Assembly: GCA_037141235.1 (NCBI GenBank)
Contig: JBAXCY010000144.1
Location: 1 to 7,441, forward strand
DNA: 7,441 bases
Origin: Bog-756 sp037141235
GTDB taxonomy: Bacteria > Actinomycetota > Acidimicrobiia > Acidimicrobiales > RAAP-2
Direction of reading: 5' to 3'
Positions 1-5,448 of this stretch are shown one piece after another; positions within the stretch are counted from its first letter, which is position 1, and each line of letters starts with the position of its first letter. The position numbers and the translations under genes are program-made. The notes below the pieces were generated by a model that made no database searches, was not told the origin of the DNA, and was given only the letters and a program-made list of their open reading frames with translations.

Positions 1-10
1 CGTTGCTCAT
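1..10 (-). CDS. Start of a divergent gene, cut by the window edge
   Basis: On the minus strand an ATG occupies bases 10-8 and begins M-S-N before the window ends. It is preceded, nine bases away, by AAAGGAG (bases 26-20), an excellent ribosome binding site. This suggests a gene transcribed leftwards, divergent from the dehydrogenase operon. Only three codons are visible, so no product can be proposed. The alternative is that the plus-strand frame, which is also open to the window edge, carries the end of another gene; nothing else supports that. Confidence 0.45.
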
Positions 11-19
11 GCCCTCGTG

Positions 20-26
20 CTCCTTT
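20..26 (-). promoter_or_regulatory. Ribosome binding site of the leftward gene
   Basis: AAAGGAG on the minus strand lies nine bases before the ATG at 10-8. It is the main evidence that a gene starts at the window edge. The 12-bp tandem array begins one base beyond it, so the array would lie in the 5' untranslated leader of that gene. Confidence 0.45.
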
Positions 27-27
27 G

Positions 28-87
28 GCCGAACTGGGCGCCGAACTGGGCGCCGAACTGGGCGCCGGACTGGGCGCCGGACTGGGC
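28..87. repeat. Five-copy 12-bp tandem array
   Basis: Five contiguous 12-bp units are seen. Three are GCCGAACTGGGC (28-39, 40-51, 52-63) and two are GCCGGACTGGGC (64-75, 76-87), differing at one base. A partial GCC follows. Each unit junction makes the palindrome GGCGCC, so the array could fold on single-stranded DNA or RNA. It sits between two divergent genes, directly upstream of the leftward gene's ribosome binding site. Twelve is a multiple of three, so the array stays open in several frames and gives false repeats (AELG on plus, GAQF/GAQS on minus); I do not regard it as coding. Copies sharing the variant base are adjacent, which fits expansion by slippage. Confidence 0.95.
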
Positions 88-127
88 GCCGCCAGCGTGC
101 CCGGGAGCGAATCTAGGACGACGATCG

Positions 128-146
128 GTCGAGGTGGGAACTCGAC
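128..146. promoter_or_regulatory. Inverted repeat, candidate operator
   Basis: GTCGAG (128-133) and CTCGAC (141-146) are perfect inverted arms separated by seven bases. The site is in the divergent intergenic region. On the minus strand, a TAnnnT hexamer TAGATT (115-110) lies just downstream of it and could be the -10 element of the leftward gene; a weak TTCCCA (140-135) overlaps the repeat. A dimeric repressor site is one reading, and a chance six-base palindrome is another. No regulator gene is visible in the window. Confidence 0.25.
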
Positions 147-201
147 GACATTCGGGCATGGGGGCACTGTAGGGGGTACATGCGTGCTGCGCGGGTGTTG
201 C

Positions 202-221
202 CCCAAGCGGTGCATCTTGGG
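202..221. promoter_or_regulatory. Inverted repeat upstream of the dehydrogenase operon
   Basis: CCCAAG (202-207) and CTTGGG (216-221) are perfect arms with an eight-base spacer. A TAnnnT hexamer, TATGGT (233-238), lies downstream and could be the -10 element of the plus-strand operon, though no convincing -35 element is visible. A repressor bound at 202-221 would cover the -35 position of such a promoter. I saw nothing else distinct in 88-306 apart from the other inverted repeat and the ribosome binding site at 295-299. Confidence 0.25.
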
Positions 222-294
222 AGGCCACGATCTATGGTGGCCCCGAGGTGACCGCTCGGGTGGGCGTACTGCGTTCCGACCCGGATCCAATGGG

Positions 295-299
295 GGAGG
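295..299 (+). promoter_or_regulatory. Ribosome binding site of the dehydrogenase
   Basis: GGAGG inside a GGGGGAGG run ends seven bases before the GTG at 307. It decides the start: the reading frame is open much further upstream, but that part has no family similarity and includes the tandem array. Confidence 0.8.
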
Positions 300-306
300 C
301 GACGTC

Positions 307-1371
307 GTGTCTGAACTGCCCGAGTCGATGTCGGCTGCCGTCTACCAGCGGCCGGGAGTGGTGGAAGTGGAGATCCGTCCGGTGCCTCGACCTGGGCCTG
401 GTGAGGTCCTGGTCGAGGTCGACCACTGCGGGATCTGTGGATCCGATATCCACCTGCTGTTGGAGGGCTGGGCGGGAAAGCCCGGTCTGATCGCCGGCCA
501 CGAGTTCACCGGCAGTGTGGCAGCACTGGGTGTGGGCGTCGGCGACTGGACGCCCGGAGAGTCTGTCGTTGGAGGCCCCTCGGTGCGCTGCGGCCACTGT
601 CGCCGCTGCCAAGAAGGTAAGCCCGCCCAGTGCGAGGAGCAACGGTCGATCGTGGCCGAAGCTGACGGAGCCTTCGCCGAGTACGTAGTGGTCAACGCCG
701 GATCCCTGATCCGTCTGCCGCCCGGACTCACCCCCCGCCAAGCGGCACTGGCCGAACCGCTGGCCGTGGCCCTGCACGGCATCACTCGGTCCGGGGTGGT
801 GATCGGCGACACGGTGATGGTGATCGGTGCCGGTCCCATCGGGGCACTGTCGATCGCGGCACTGGTGGCCCGGGGCATCGGGCCCGTCATCGCCGTCGAA
901 CCGGGGGAGCGGCGCCGTCAGCTGGCCCGACAGCTCGGGGCGAGCGAGGTCCTCCATCCGGACGACCTGGCCACGTTCCCGGCATGGGAGCCCGAACGCC
1001 AGTCCGACCGGGCCGTGCATGTGGTGCTCGAGTGCTCGGGCCACCGCTCCGCCATGGAGGCTGGGTTTCATCAGCTACGTCGGGGCGGCACGCTCTGTCT
1101 GGTGGGGGCGGGGATCGAGCAGCCCAGCTTCGACCCCAACCGGTTCATTCTCAACGAACTGACTGTGGTCGGATCGTTCATCTACGACCTCGGGGGGTTC
1201 GAGCAGGCGCTCGCCCTGCTGGGCCAAGACGGTTTCCCGACCGACCTGCTGATCGAGTCCGACGATGTGCCCCTCGAGGGCCTGTCCGACGCACTGGCCG
1301 GGTTGGCGGCGGGGCGGTTCGCCGGCAAGGTCATGGTGGTGCCCGGGACGACGGAAGGACCGGGAGCCTGA
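307..1371 (+). CDS. Zinc-dependent medium-chain alcohol/polyol dehydrogenase
   Basis: A 354-residue member of the medium-chain dehydrogenase/reductase superfamily, expected to oxidise a secondary alcohol or polyol with NAD(P) in the cytoplasm. The N-terminal GroES-like domain has the catalytic-zinc segment C-G-I-C-G-S-D (about 41-47, with C44 the likely ligand), then G-H-E (64-66) and the acidic E-P-L-A-V-A segment (E150). The structural zinc lobe is complete, with cysteines at 95, 98, 101 and 109. The Rossmann domain has G-A-G-P-I-G (174-179), and an acidic residue (E198) near the end of the second strand suggests NAD over NADP. The GTG start follows GGAGG at seven bases; ATG 328 is an in-frame alternative. 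The stop overlaps the next start as TGATG, so the two genes are translationally coupled. It resembles threonine, sorbitol or butanediol dehydrogenases in layout; the substrate is unknown. Confidence 0.92.
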   Translation: MSELPESMSAAVYQRPGVVEVEIRPVPRPGPGEVLVEVDHCGICGSDIHLLLEGWAGKPGLIAGHEFTGSVAALGVGVGDWTPGESVVGGPSVRCGHCRRCQEGKPAQCEEQRSIVAEADGAFAEYVVVNAGSLIRLPPGLTPRQAALAEPLAVALHGITRSGVVIGDTVMVIGAGPIGALSIAALVARGIGPVIAVEPGERRRQLARQLGASEVLHPDDLATFPAWEPERQSDRAVHVVLECSGHRSAMEAGFHQLRRGGTLCLVGAGIEQPSFDPNRFILNELTVVGSFIYDLGGFEQALALLGQDGFPTDLLIESDDVPLEGLSDALAGLAAGRFAGKVMVVPGTTEGPGA

Positions 1372-1817
1372 TGGCGCACGAGTACTACCCTTCGGGGACG
1401 CCACGGCTGAACCATGTGGCCATCAGCCTGCCGGCTGACCACCTCGACCAGGCCCATCGTGATGACCTGTGCCGCTTTTGGGGCGGCGTGTTCGGATTCG
1501 ACGAGCTGGCGGTGATGACCGAGGACCGCCGGCGCCTGGTGCTGGCCTGCGTCCACTGGGACCAGTTCTTGTTCATCGTGGCTGAGGACGAGCCGATGCG
1601 CTGTCCCCCCATGGACCACTTCGGGTTCGCCGTGGGGTCGATGGAGGAACTGGTCGGGGTACGGAACCGGGCCGTGGACTTTCACGACCAGGACGATCGG
1701 GTCGAGATCATCGACGTGACCTCTGACGACCAGCAGGTCGTCATCATCCACTCGCTGTACGTGCGCTTCCTGCTGCCCATGATGTGCGAGGTCCAGTGGT
1801 GGGAGTTCGTCACATGA
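1371..1817 (+). CDS. VOC-superfamily (glyoxalase/dioxygenase-fold) protein
   Basis: A 148-residue protein with the vicinal oxygen chelate layout of two beta-alpha-beta-beta-beta modules. The first opens with L-N-H-V-A-I-S (H15) and continues through F-W-G-G-V-F-G-F (about 36-43). The second opens with D-H-F-G-F-A-V (H83). The C-terminal strand C-E-V-Q-W-W-E-F has glutamates 140 and 145, one of which could complete the metal site; a fourth ligand in the first module is not obvious. The family includes glyoxalase I, small isomerases or epimerases, resistance proteins and ring-cleaving dioxygenases, so the reaction is not fixed. Its place between a dehydrogenase and an LLM oxidoreductase, overlapping both genes (TGATG before, ATGA after), argues for a metabolic rather than a resistance role. 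A GGGAG lies four bases before the start. Confidence 0.8.
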   Translation: MAHEYYPSGTPRLNHVAISLPADHLDQAHRDDLCRFWGGVFGFDELAVMTEDRRRLVLACVHWDQFLFIVAEDEPMRCPPMDHFGFAVGSMEELVGVRNRAVDFHDQDDRVEIIDVTSDDQQVVIIHSLYVRFLLPMMCEVQWWEFVT

Positions 1818-2824
1818 GCACCGGCTCGGGTGGTCGCACCAACGGCAGCGGGCTCGATATCGGTGTGTTCGTGCCCCAGGGGTGGAAGCTCGAGTACACG
1901 GGCTGGACCGGCCCCGATGCCTGGGAGCGGTCGGTGGCGCTCGCCTGTCTGGCCGAGGAACTCGGCTACCACCATCTGTGGGTCTATGACCACGTGGAGA
2001 CCGTGCCCCGGCGTCGGCCCACGCACGTGTTCGAAGCATTCACCATGCTGGCGGCGCTGTCGCAGCGGACGTCGAACGTCCGCCTGGGTCAACTGGTGAC
2101 CTGCGCCTCGTACCGCAATGCCGGCTTGCTGGCCAAGGAGGCGGCCTGTGTCGACGTCTACTCAGGGGGCCGGCTGATCCTCGGCCTGGGTGCGGGCTGG
2201 TTCCACGAGGAGTACCACGCCTACGGGTACGACTACCTGTCCGATGGCCAGCGTCTGGCCGTGCTGGACGAGACGCTCCAGGTGGTCCGGAGGCTGTGGT
2301 CGCAGGAGACTGTCACCTTCGCCGGTACGCACCTGGCATTCGACGGCGCCTACTGCGACCCGAAGCCGGTCCAGACACCGCCTCCGATATTGGTGGGGGG
2401 CGGGGGAGAGCAGGTGACGCTGCGCATCGCCGCCCGCCAGGCCGACCTGACCAACTGGCAGGTCGGATTGGATGCCTTCGTGCGCAAGTCGGGGCTGCTG
2501 GAGCGCTACTGCGACGAGATCGGCCGGCCCTTTGCTGACATCACCCGGACCCACGGACCGGACTGCCGGATCTTCGACACCGACGCCGAGGCACGCGCCT
2601 GGTGCGCATCTGATGACGGGGGCGATCTGTGGGGCCACGGTGATCCGGAGGAGTACCTAGCGGAGAACCTGGTCGGCACGGTGGAGCAGGTGACGGAGAA
2701 GGCGCAGGCGTTCGTGGATGCTGGCTGCCGGGGCCTGATCTTGTGGCTGCGTGACTATCCCGAAGACGAGACGCTGCGCCGGTTCATGGCCGAAGTGGTC
2801 CCTCGCCTAGACGTCCCTGGCTGA
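1814..2824 (+). CDS. LLM-class F420-dependent oxidoreductase (TIGR03560-like)
   Basis: A 336-residue luciferase-like TIM-barrel oxidoreductase. Recognisable segments are I-G-V-F-V-P-Q-G-W (about 16-24), the W-V-Y-D-H-x-x-T-V-P stretch (56-65), L-G-Q-L-V-T-C-x-x-Y-R-N (91-102), S-G-G-R-L-I-L-G-L-G-A-G-W (117-129) and P-K-P-V-Q-x-P-P-P-I-L-V-G-G (183-196). This pattern matches my memory of the actinobacterial subfamily TIGR03560, whose members are predicted to use reduced or oxidised F420; FMN cannot be excluded from sequence. The ATG at 1814 overlaps the VOC stop as ATGA and follows GGGAG at eight bases. It is the last gene of the operon. Residues 1-13 are a Gly/Ser-rich tail that may be disordered. 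The stop codon is inside a 15-bp tandem duplication. The substrate is unknown. Confidence 0.9.
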   Translation: MSTGSGGRTNGSGLDIGVFVPQGWKLEYTGWTGPDAWERSVALACLAEELGYHHLWVYDHVETVPRRRPTHVFEAFTMLAALSQRTSNVRLGQLVTCASYRNAGLLAKEAACVDVYSGGRLILGLGAGWFHEEYHAYGYDYLSDGQRLAVLDETLQVVRRLWSQETVTFAGTHLAFDGAYCDPKPVQTPPPILVGGGGEQVTLRIAARQADLTNWQVGLDAFVRKSGLLERYCDEIGRPFADITRTHGPDCRIFDTDAEARAWCASDDGGDLWGHGDPEEYLAENLVGTVEQVTEKAQAFVDAGCRGLILWLRDYPEDETLRRFMAEVVPRLDVPG

Positions 2825-2848
2825 TCCGTCCTCGGCTGATCCGTCCTC
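2819..2848. repeat. Two-copy 15-bp tandem repeat over a stop codon
   Basis: GGCTGATCCGTCCTC is present at 2819-2833 and again, identically, at 2834-2848, followed by a partial GGCT. The first copy holds the last codon and TGA stop of the LLM oxidoreductase; the second is untranslated. A related GGCTGATC recurs at 2863-2870. The repeat fills the short space between two convergent genes. Confidence 0.92.
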
Positions 2849-2859
2849 GGCTCGATGTC

Positions 2860-2877
2860 CCGGGCTGATCGGCCCGG
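2860..2877. terminator. Hairpin between convergent genes, candidate terminator
   Basis: CCGGGC (2860-2865) and GCCCGG (2872-2877) form a perfect six-pair all-GC stem with a six-base loop. It directly adjoins the minus-strand ligase stop (TAG at 2880-2878) and lies 35 bases past the plus-strand stop, so it could end both transcripts. There is no T-tract on either strand, which is common in actinobacterial terminators but weakens the call. Confidence 0.45.
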
Positions 2878-4599
2878 CTAGTTCGGCACCGAGCGCGGAG
2901 CTGGTGAGCCCTGCTCATCGGCCAGCATGCGCCGGAGCGCTTCTTTCTTGACCTTGCCCGAGGGCGTCCTCGGCAGCTCGGCGATGACCCGGACCTGCTC
3001 GGGCCACTTTTGACGGGCCAGGCCCGCCGCTTCGAGGTGACGTTGCATCACGGCGACATTGGAAGGATCGACAGTCCCATCAGAAGGATCAGGGGTGGGA
3101 CCCAGCCTGACGAAGGCACAGACCTGTTCTCCTAGTCGAGGGTGGGGGGCAGCCACGACGGCCACCTCGAGCACTCCGTCCATGGACAAGACCAACTCTT
3201 CGACTTCGACAGCGCTGATGTTCTCCCCCCCACGGATGATGATGTCCTTCTTGCGGTCGGTGATGGTGAGGAACCCGGAAGCATCGAGCACACCCACATC
3301 CTCGGTCCGGTACCAGCCATCTTCATCGAAGAGGGCTGCCGTCAGGGCCGGGTCGGTGTAGCCCATGCAGCAGTCGGGGCCCCGGGACCAGATCTCTCCC
3401 GGCTCGCCATCGGGCACCGCCAGGCCGAGGTCGTCGAGGAGGCGGATCTCCACTCCCGCTAGTGGACGTCCATCGGTTGCTAGTCGCTGGTGCTCGGGGT
3501 CGGTGTGATAACTGCCGGTGATGGAGGGGTGCTCGGTGGAGCCGTACATCCGGACCAGCGACAGCCCGAGGTCCGTGGCCCGCTCGGCCACCGACAGGGG
3601 AACGGTGGAGCCACCGAGTCCGATGAAGTGCATGAGCTCGAGGTGCTCGTCGGTCCGATCCGGGTGGTCGAGCAGGCTGGTGAGGAAGTAGGTGGCTCCC
3701 GAGCCGCAGGCCAATCGGTGCTCGAGCATGAGGGCGAGTAGTTGGGGTGGATCCCATACGTCGGTGAGATGCACCGGGTCGCCGTTCAGCACGGGGATGA
3801 GCAGGGCGCCGAGCATGCCCATGGCGTGCCCCACTGGTGCGCCAGTCAAGGTCTGGCGGCCACCAGCGGCCCGCATGGCGCCGAGCTGGCGCACCTCGGC
3901 GCCGATGGTCCGGTGCGTGTGGATCACTCCCTTGGGGTCGGCTGTGGTTCCCGAGGTGTAGGCGATGAGGGCGGCGGCGGTGGCCGGCACCTCTCGTCGG
4001 GCGGCCAGGGGTTGGCCGGATGCCTCGAGGGTTTCGAAGGCCAGGAGCCCGTCGGGCAGCGGGTGTTCGGCCCCCACGACAACCACTAGGTCCACGCCGT
4101 CGAGGGCGCCGTCCAGACGCTCGAGCCCGTCAAGATAGTTGGTGTGCCCGAACGCCGCCGCCGTCACTAGGACTCGTACTCCAGTGCGCCGGAGGATGTA
4201 CCCGACTTCCTTCGGCCCATAAAAGTGGACGATGGGCACCACCGTCGCACCCAGGAAGGACGCCGCATAGAAGGTGACGGCGGCTTCCACCCAGTTGGGC
4301 AGTTGGAACGCCACCGGGTCACCAGGCCCCACCCCTCGTTCGGCCAGCGCACCGGCCAGCTTCAGGGCCCGGTCCCGCAGGACTCCGAAGGTCCCCGTCC
4401 AAGGCCGCACCTGCGAGTGGATCCGAAACTCCCGGTCGGCGTGGCCAGCCAAGGCCTCGTCGAGCAGCTGTCCGAGCGTCCGCTCGTCCCACAGGCCGGC
4501 AGCCGTCCACTGCTGCTCGAGGTCGGCCGGCACGGTGCGTAGCGACCATCGGGACGGATCGGCGGGACCCGTCCCGGGCCGGGCGGCGCTCAAGCCCAC
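2878..4599 (-). CDS. Acyl-CoA synthetase (AMP-dependent, FadD-like)
   Basis: A 573-residue ANL-superfamily ligase that should activate a carboxylic acid to its CoA thioester through an acyl-AMP intermediate. From the GTG at 4599, motifs appear in the usual order: P-loop Y-T-S-G-T-T-A-D-P-K-G (214-224), G-L-G-G-S-T-V-P (327-334), Y-G-S-T-E (352-356), Y-R-T-E-D-V-G (430-436, with the ribose-binding D434), the hinge D-R-K-K-D-I-I-I-R-G-G-E-N-I (448-461), and P-R-T-P-S-G-K (543-549) with the adenylation lysine K549. All catalytic motifs are intact. The layout suggests cyclohexanecarboxylate-type, medium-chain or fatty-acid ligases; the substrate is not readable. The start is uncertain: GTG 4599 overlaps the upstream gene by ten bases, while TTG 4593 would give an exact TTGA overlap. 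Neither has a clear ribosome binding site, so coupling to the upstream gene is likely. Confidence 0.92.
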   Translation of the reverse strand: MGLSAARPGTGPADPSRWSLRTVPADLEQQWTAAGLWDERTLGQLLDEALAGHADREFRIHSQVRPWTGTFGVLRDRALKLAGALAERGVGPGDPVAFQLPNWVEAAVTFYAASFLGATVVPIVHFYGPKEVGYILRRTGVRVLVTAAAFGHTNYLDGLERLDGALDGVDLVVVVGAEHPLPDGLLAFETLEASGQPLAARREVPATAAALIAYTSGTTADPKGVIHTHRTIGAEVRQLGAMRAAGGRQTLTGAPVGHAMGMLGALLIPVLNGDPVHLTDVWDPPQLLALMLEHRLACGSGATYFLTSLLDHPDRTDEHLELMHFIGLGGSTVPLSVAERATDLGLSLVRMYGSTEHPSITGSYHTDPEHQRLATDGRPLAGVEIRLLDDLGLAVPDGEPGEIWSRGPDCCMGYTDPALTAALFDEDGWYRTEDVGVLDASGFLTITDRKKDIIIRGGENISAVEVEELVLSMDGVLEVAVVAAPHPRLGEQVCAFVRLGPTPDPSDGTVDPSNVAVMQRHLEAAGLARQKWPEQVRVIAELPRTPSGKVKKEALRRMLADEQGSPAPRSVPN

Positions 4600-4892
4600 G
4601 GAGGACGGACCGGCTGGGCATCGAGGACGTCGATGGAGACCATACGCGACCCCACGGGCGGTTCCGCCGGAGCGGCGGCCTTGCCCAGCGCAGCGATGTG
4701 GGCCTCCAAGTCGGACATGGACTCCCACCGCTCGACCAGCCGCACCCAGCTCAGATCGTCGGCATCGGCCGAAAAGGCATACTCGACGCACCCGATCTCG
4801 GCCCGGGTATTCGCTACTTGCGCGCCCTTCTCCTCCAAAAATCGCACGCGGTCGCTGGCGGCGACTTCGATGATCCCGAGTACGACGATCAC
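4590..4892 (-). CDS. ABM-fold (quinol monooxygenase-like) small protein
   Basis: A 100-residue protein of the antibiotic biosynthesis monooxygenase type (dimeric alpha-beta barrel), a family that includes YgiN-like quinol monooxygenases. Visible features are an opening strand V-I-V-V-L-G-I-I-E-V, a helix ending R-A-E-I-G-C-V-E-Y-A-F (about 30-40) and the W-V-R-L-V-E-R-W-E-S segment (49-58) followed by D-L-E-A-H-I (61-66). Length fits the family. No cofactor is expected, and the substrate is unknown. The GTG start at 4892 is chosen because GGGAGG lies just before it; an ATG further upstream lacks family similarity. It is first of a two-gene minus-strand operon, overlapping the acyl-CoA synthetase, so it may act on or protect against a product of the same pathway. 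Confidence 0.8.
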   Translation of the reverse strand: MIVVLGIIEVAASDRVRFLEEKGAQVANTRAEIGCVEYAFSADADDLSWVRLVERWESMSDLEAHIAALGKAAAPAEPPVGSRMVSIDVLDAQPVRPPWA

Positions 4893-4896
4893 GACG

Positions 4897-4902
4897 CCTC
4901 CC
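4897..4902 (-). promoter_or_regulatory. Ribosome binding site of the ABM-fold gene
   Basis: On the minus strand GGGAGG ends four bases before GTG 4892-4890, within a longer purine run AAGGAAGGGAGG. The spacing is short, but the purine run allows a longer alignment. It decides the GTG start over the upstream ATG. Confidence 0.6.
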
Positions 4903-4990
4903 TTCCTTGGCCAGCGGTCCCCGGTGGGTCCGGCCACCCTCAGGAGTGAACACTACGATGCTCGGTGTCGGCTGGCACGGGGAAGAGTGG

Positions 4991-5024
4991 CAGCACCAGC
5001 ACCAGCACCAGCACCAGCACCAGC
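4991..5024. repeat. CAGCAC hexanucleotide tandem array
   Basis: Five perfect CAGCAC units (4991-5020) are followed by a partial CAGC, giving 34 bases without a mismatch. The array is in the divergent promoter region, ending 37 bases before the DUF427 start. In the plus frame that leads into DUF427 it would read as alternating Ala-Pro. A GTG at 4987 could in principle start there, but it has no ribosome binding site. Perfect hexamer arrays are prone to copy-number change. Confidence 0.95.
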
Positions 5025-5061
5025 CGCGGCCGGAACGTGTTGCGGAGTAATGGGAGGGACC

Positions 5062-5448
5062 ATGGAGCATTCGGGGTTTGCCGATCGGCCCGACTACCGG
5101 GTCGACATCGCCGCTCGGCGCAACCGGGTGACGGTATCGGTCGACGGCGAAGTGCTGGCCGACAGCGTGCGAACACTCCTGGTCGACGAGCAGGACCACG
5201 GCCTCGTCTTCTACTTCCCATTGGACGATGTCCGCCTCAGTCGCTTCGTCGCCGATGCCCGCAGCAGCGTCTGCCCGTTCAAGGGGACGGCGACCTATCG
5301 GCGCCTCGATGGCGCCGACCCCGAGGTCTTGATGTGGAGCTACGACGACCCTTGGGCTGAGGTCGCTCGGCTGGCTGGCTATGTGGCGTTCTACCAGGAC
5401 GCGGTCGATCTCCGGGTGGGAGCGGCCGACCCGGCGGTGTCCGGCTGA
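5062..5448 (+). CDS. DUF427 domain protein
   Basis: A 128-residue protein of the DUF427 family (PF04248), whose biochemical role is not settled. The hallmark segments are all present: D-G-E-V-L-A-D-S (28-35), F-Y-F-P-L-D-D-V (50-57), C-P-F-K-G-T-A-T-Y (71-79), W-S-Y-D-D-P (92-97) and A-G-Y-V-A-F-Y (105-111). The conserved Cys, Lys and aromatic residues suggest a ligand-binding or catalytic pocket. The ATG at 5062 is chosen because GGAGG lies four bases before it; ATG 5050, in frame, has a poorer site. The stop overlaps the thioesterase start as TGATG, so the two are probably made together. DUF427 genes often sit beside metabolic genes, and the link to an acyl-CoA thioesterase hints at a role near CoA-thioester metabolism. 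That last point is inference. Confidence 0.88.
   Translation: MEHSGFADRPDYRVDIAARRNRVTVSVDGEVLADSVRTLLVDEQDHGLVFYFPLDDVRLSRFVADARSSVCPFKGTATYRRLDGADPEVLMWSYDDPWAEVARLAGYVAFYQDAVDLRVGAADPAVSG

Larger units (their letters stand above)
4893..5061. promoter_or_regulatory. Divergent promoter region
   Basis: These 169 bases separate the leftward ABM/ligase pair from the rightward DUF427/thioesterase pair, so both promoters should be here. Weak -10-like hexamers are TAGTGT on minus (4955-4950) and TACGAT on plus (4954-4959); no good -35 partner was found for either. Other structure: GGTGG...CCACC arms (4923-4927, 4934-4938), the short AGTG-AA-CACT repeat (4945-4954), and the CAGCAC array. If these hexamers are the promoters, the array lies in the rightward leader and upstream of the leftward promoter. 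Confidence 0.5.

Noticed and set aside
28..87. CRISPR-like array
   Set aside because: The units are contiguous, with no spacers, and far shorter than CRISPR repeats. The same applies to the other arrays.
7..228. Minus-strand ORF with GAQF/GAQS repeats
   Set aside because: The repeats come from the same 12-bp array, the rest has no recognisable features, and a better minus-strand start (10-8, with AAAGGAG) overlaps its end.
25..306. N-terminal extension of the dehydrogenase with AELG/AGLG repeats
   Set aside because: The frame is open, but the family similarity begins after 307, where a GTG has an ideal ribosome binding site. The repeat protein is only the 12-bp array read in frame.
232..1071. 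Long minus-strand ORF opposite the dehydrogenase
   Set aside because: An antisense shadow, common in GC-rich genes; the plus-strand product has complete dehydrogenase motifs.
1182..2039. Long minus-strand ORF across the dehydrogenase, VOC and LLM genes
   Set aside because: It crosses three well-supported plus-strand genes and has no domain features; explained by codon composition.
2819..2877. Insertion-sequence end or attachment site
   Set aside because: There is no transposase or integrase in the window and no matching inverted ends; a simple slippage duplication explains it.
4600..5199. 200-residue N-terminal extension of the acyl-CoA synthetase
   Set aside because: It reads through the ABM gene and the CAGCAC array in another frame (giving a Trp-Cys repeat). 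Ligase homology starts after about 4599.
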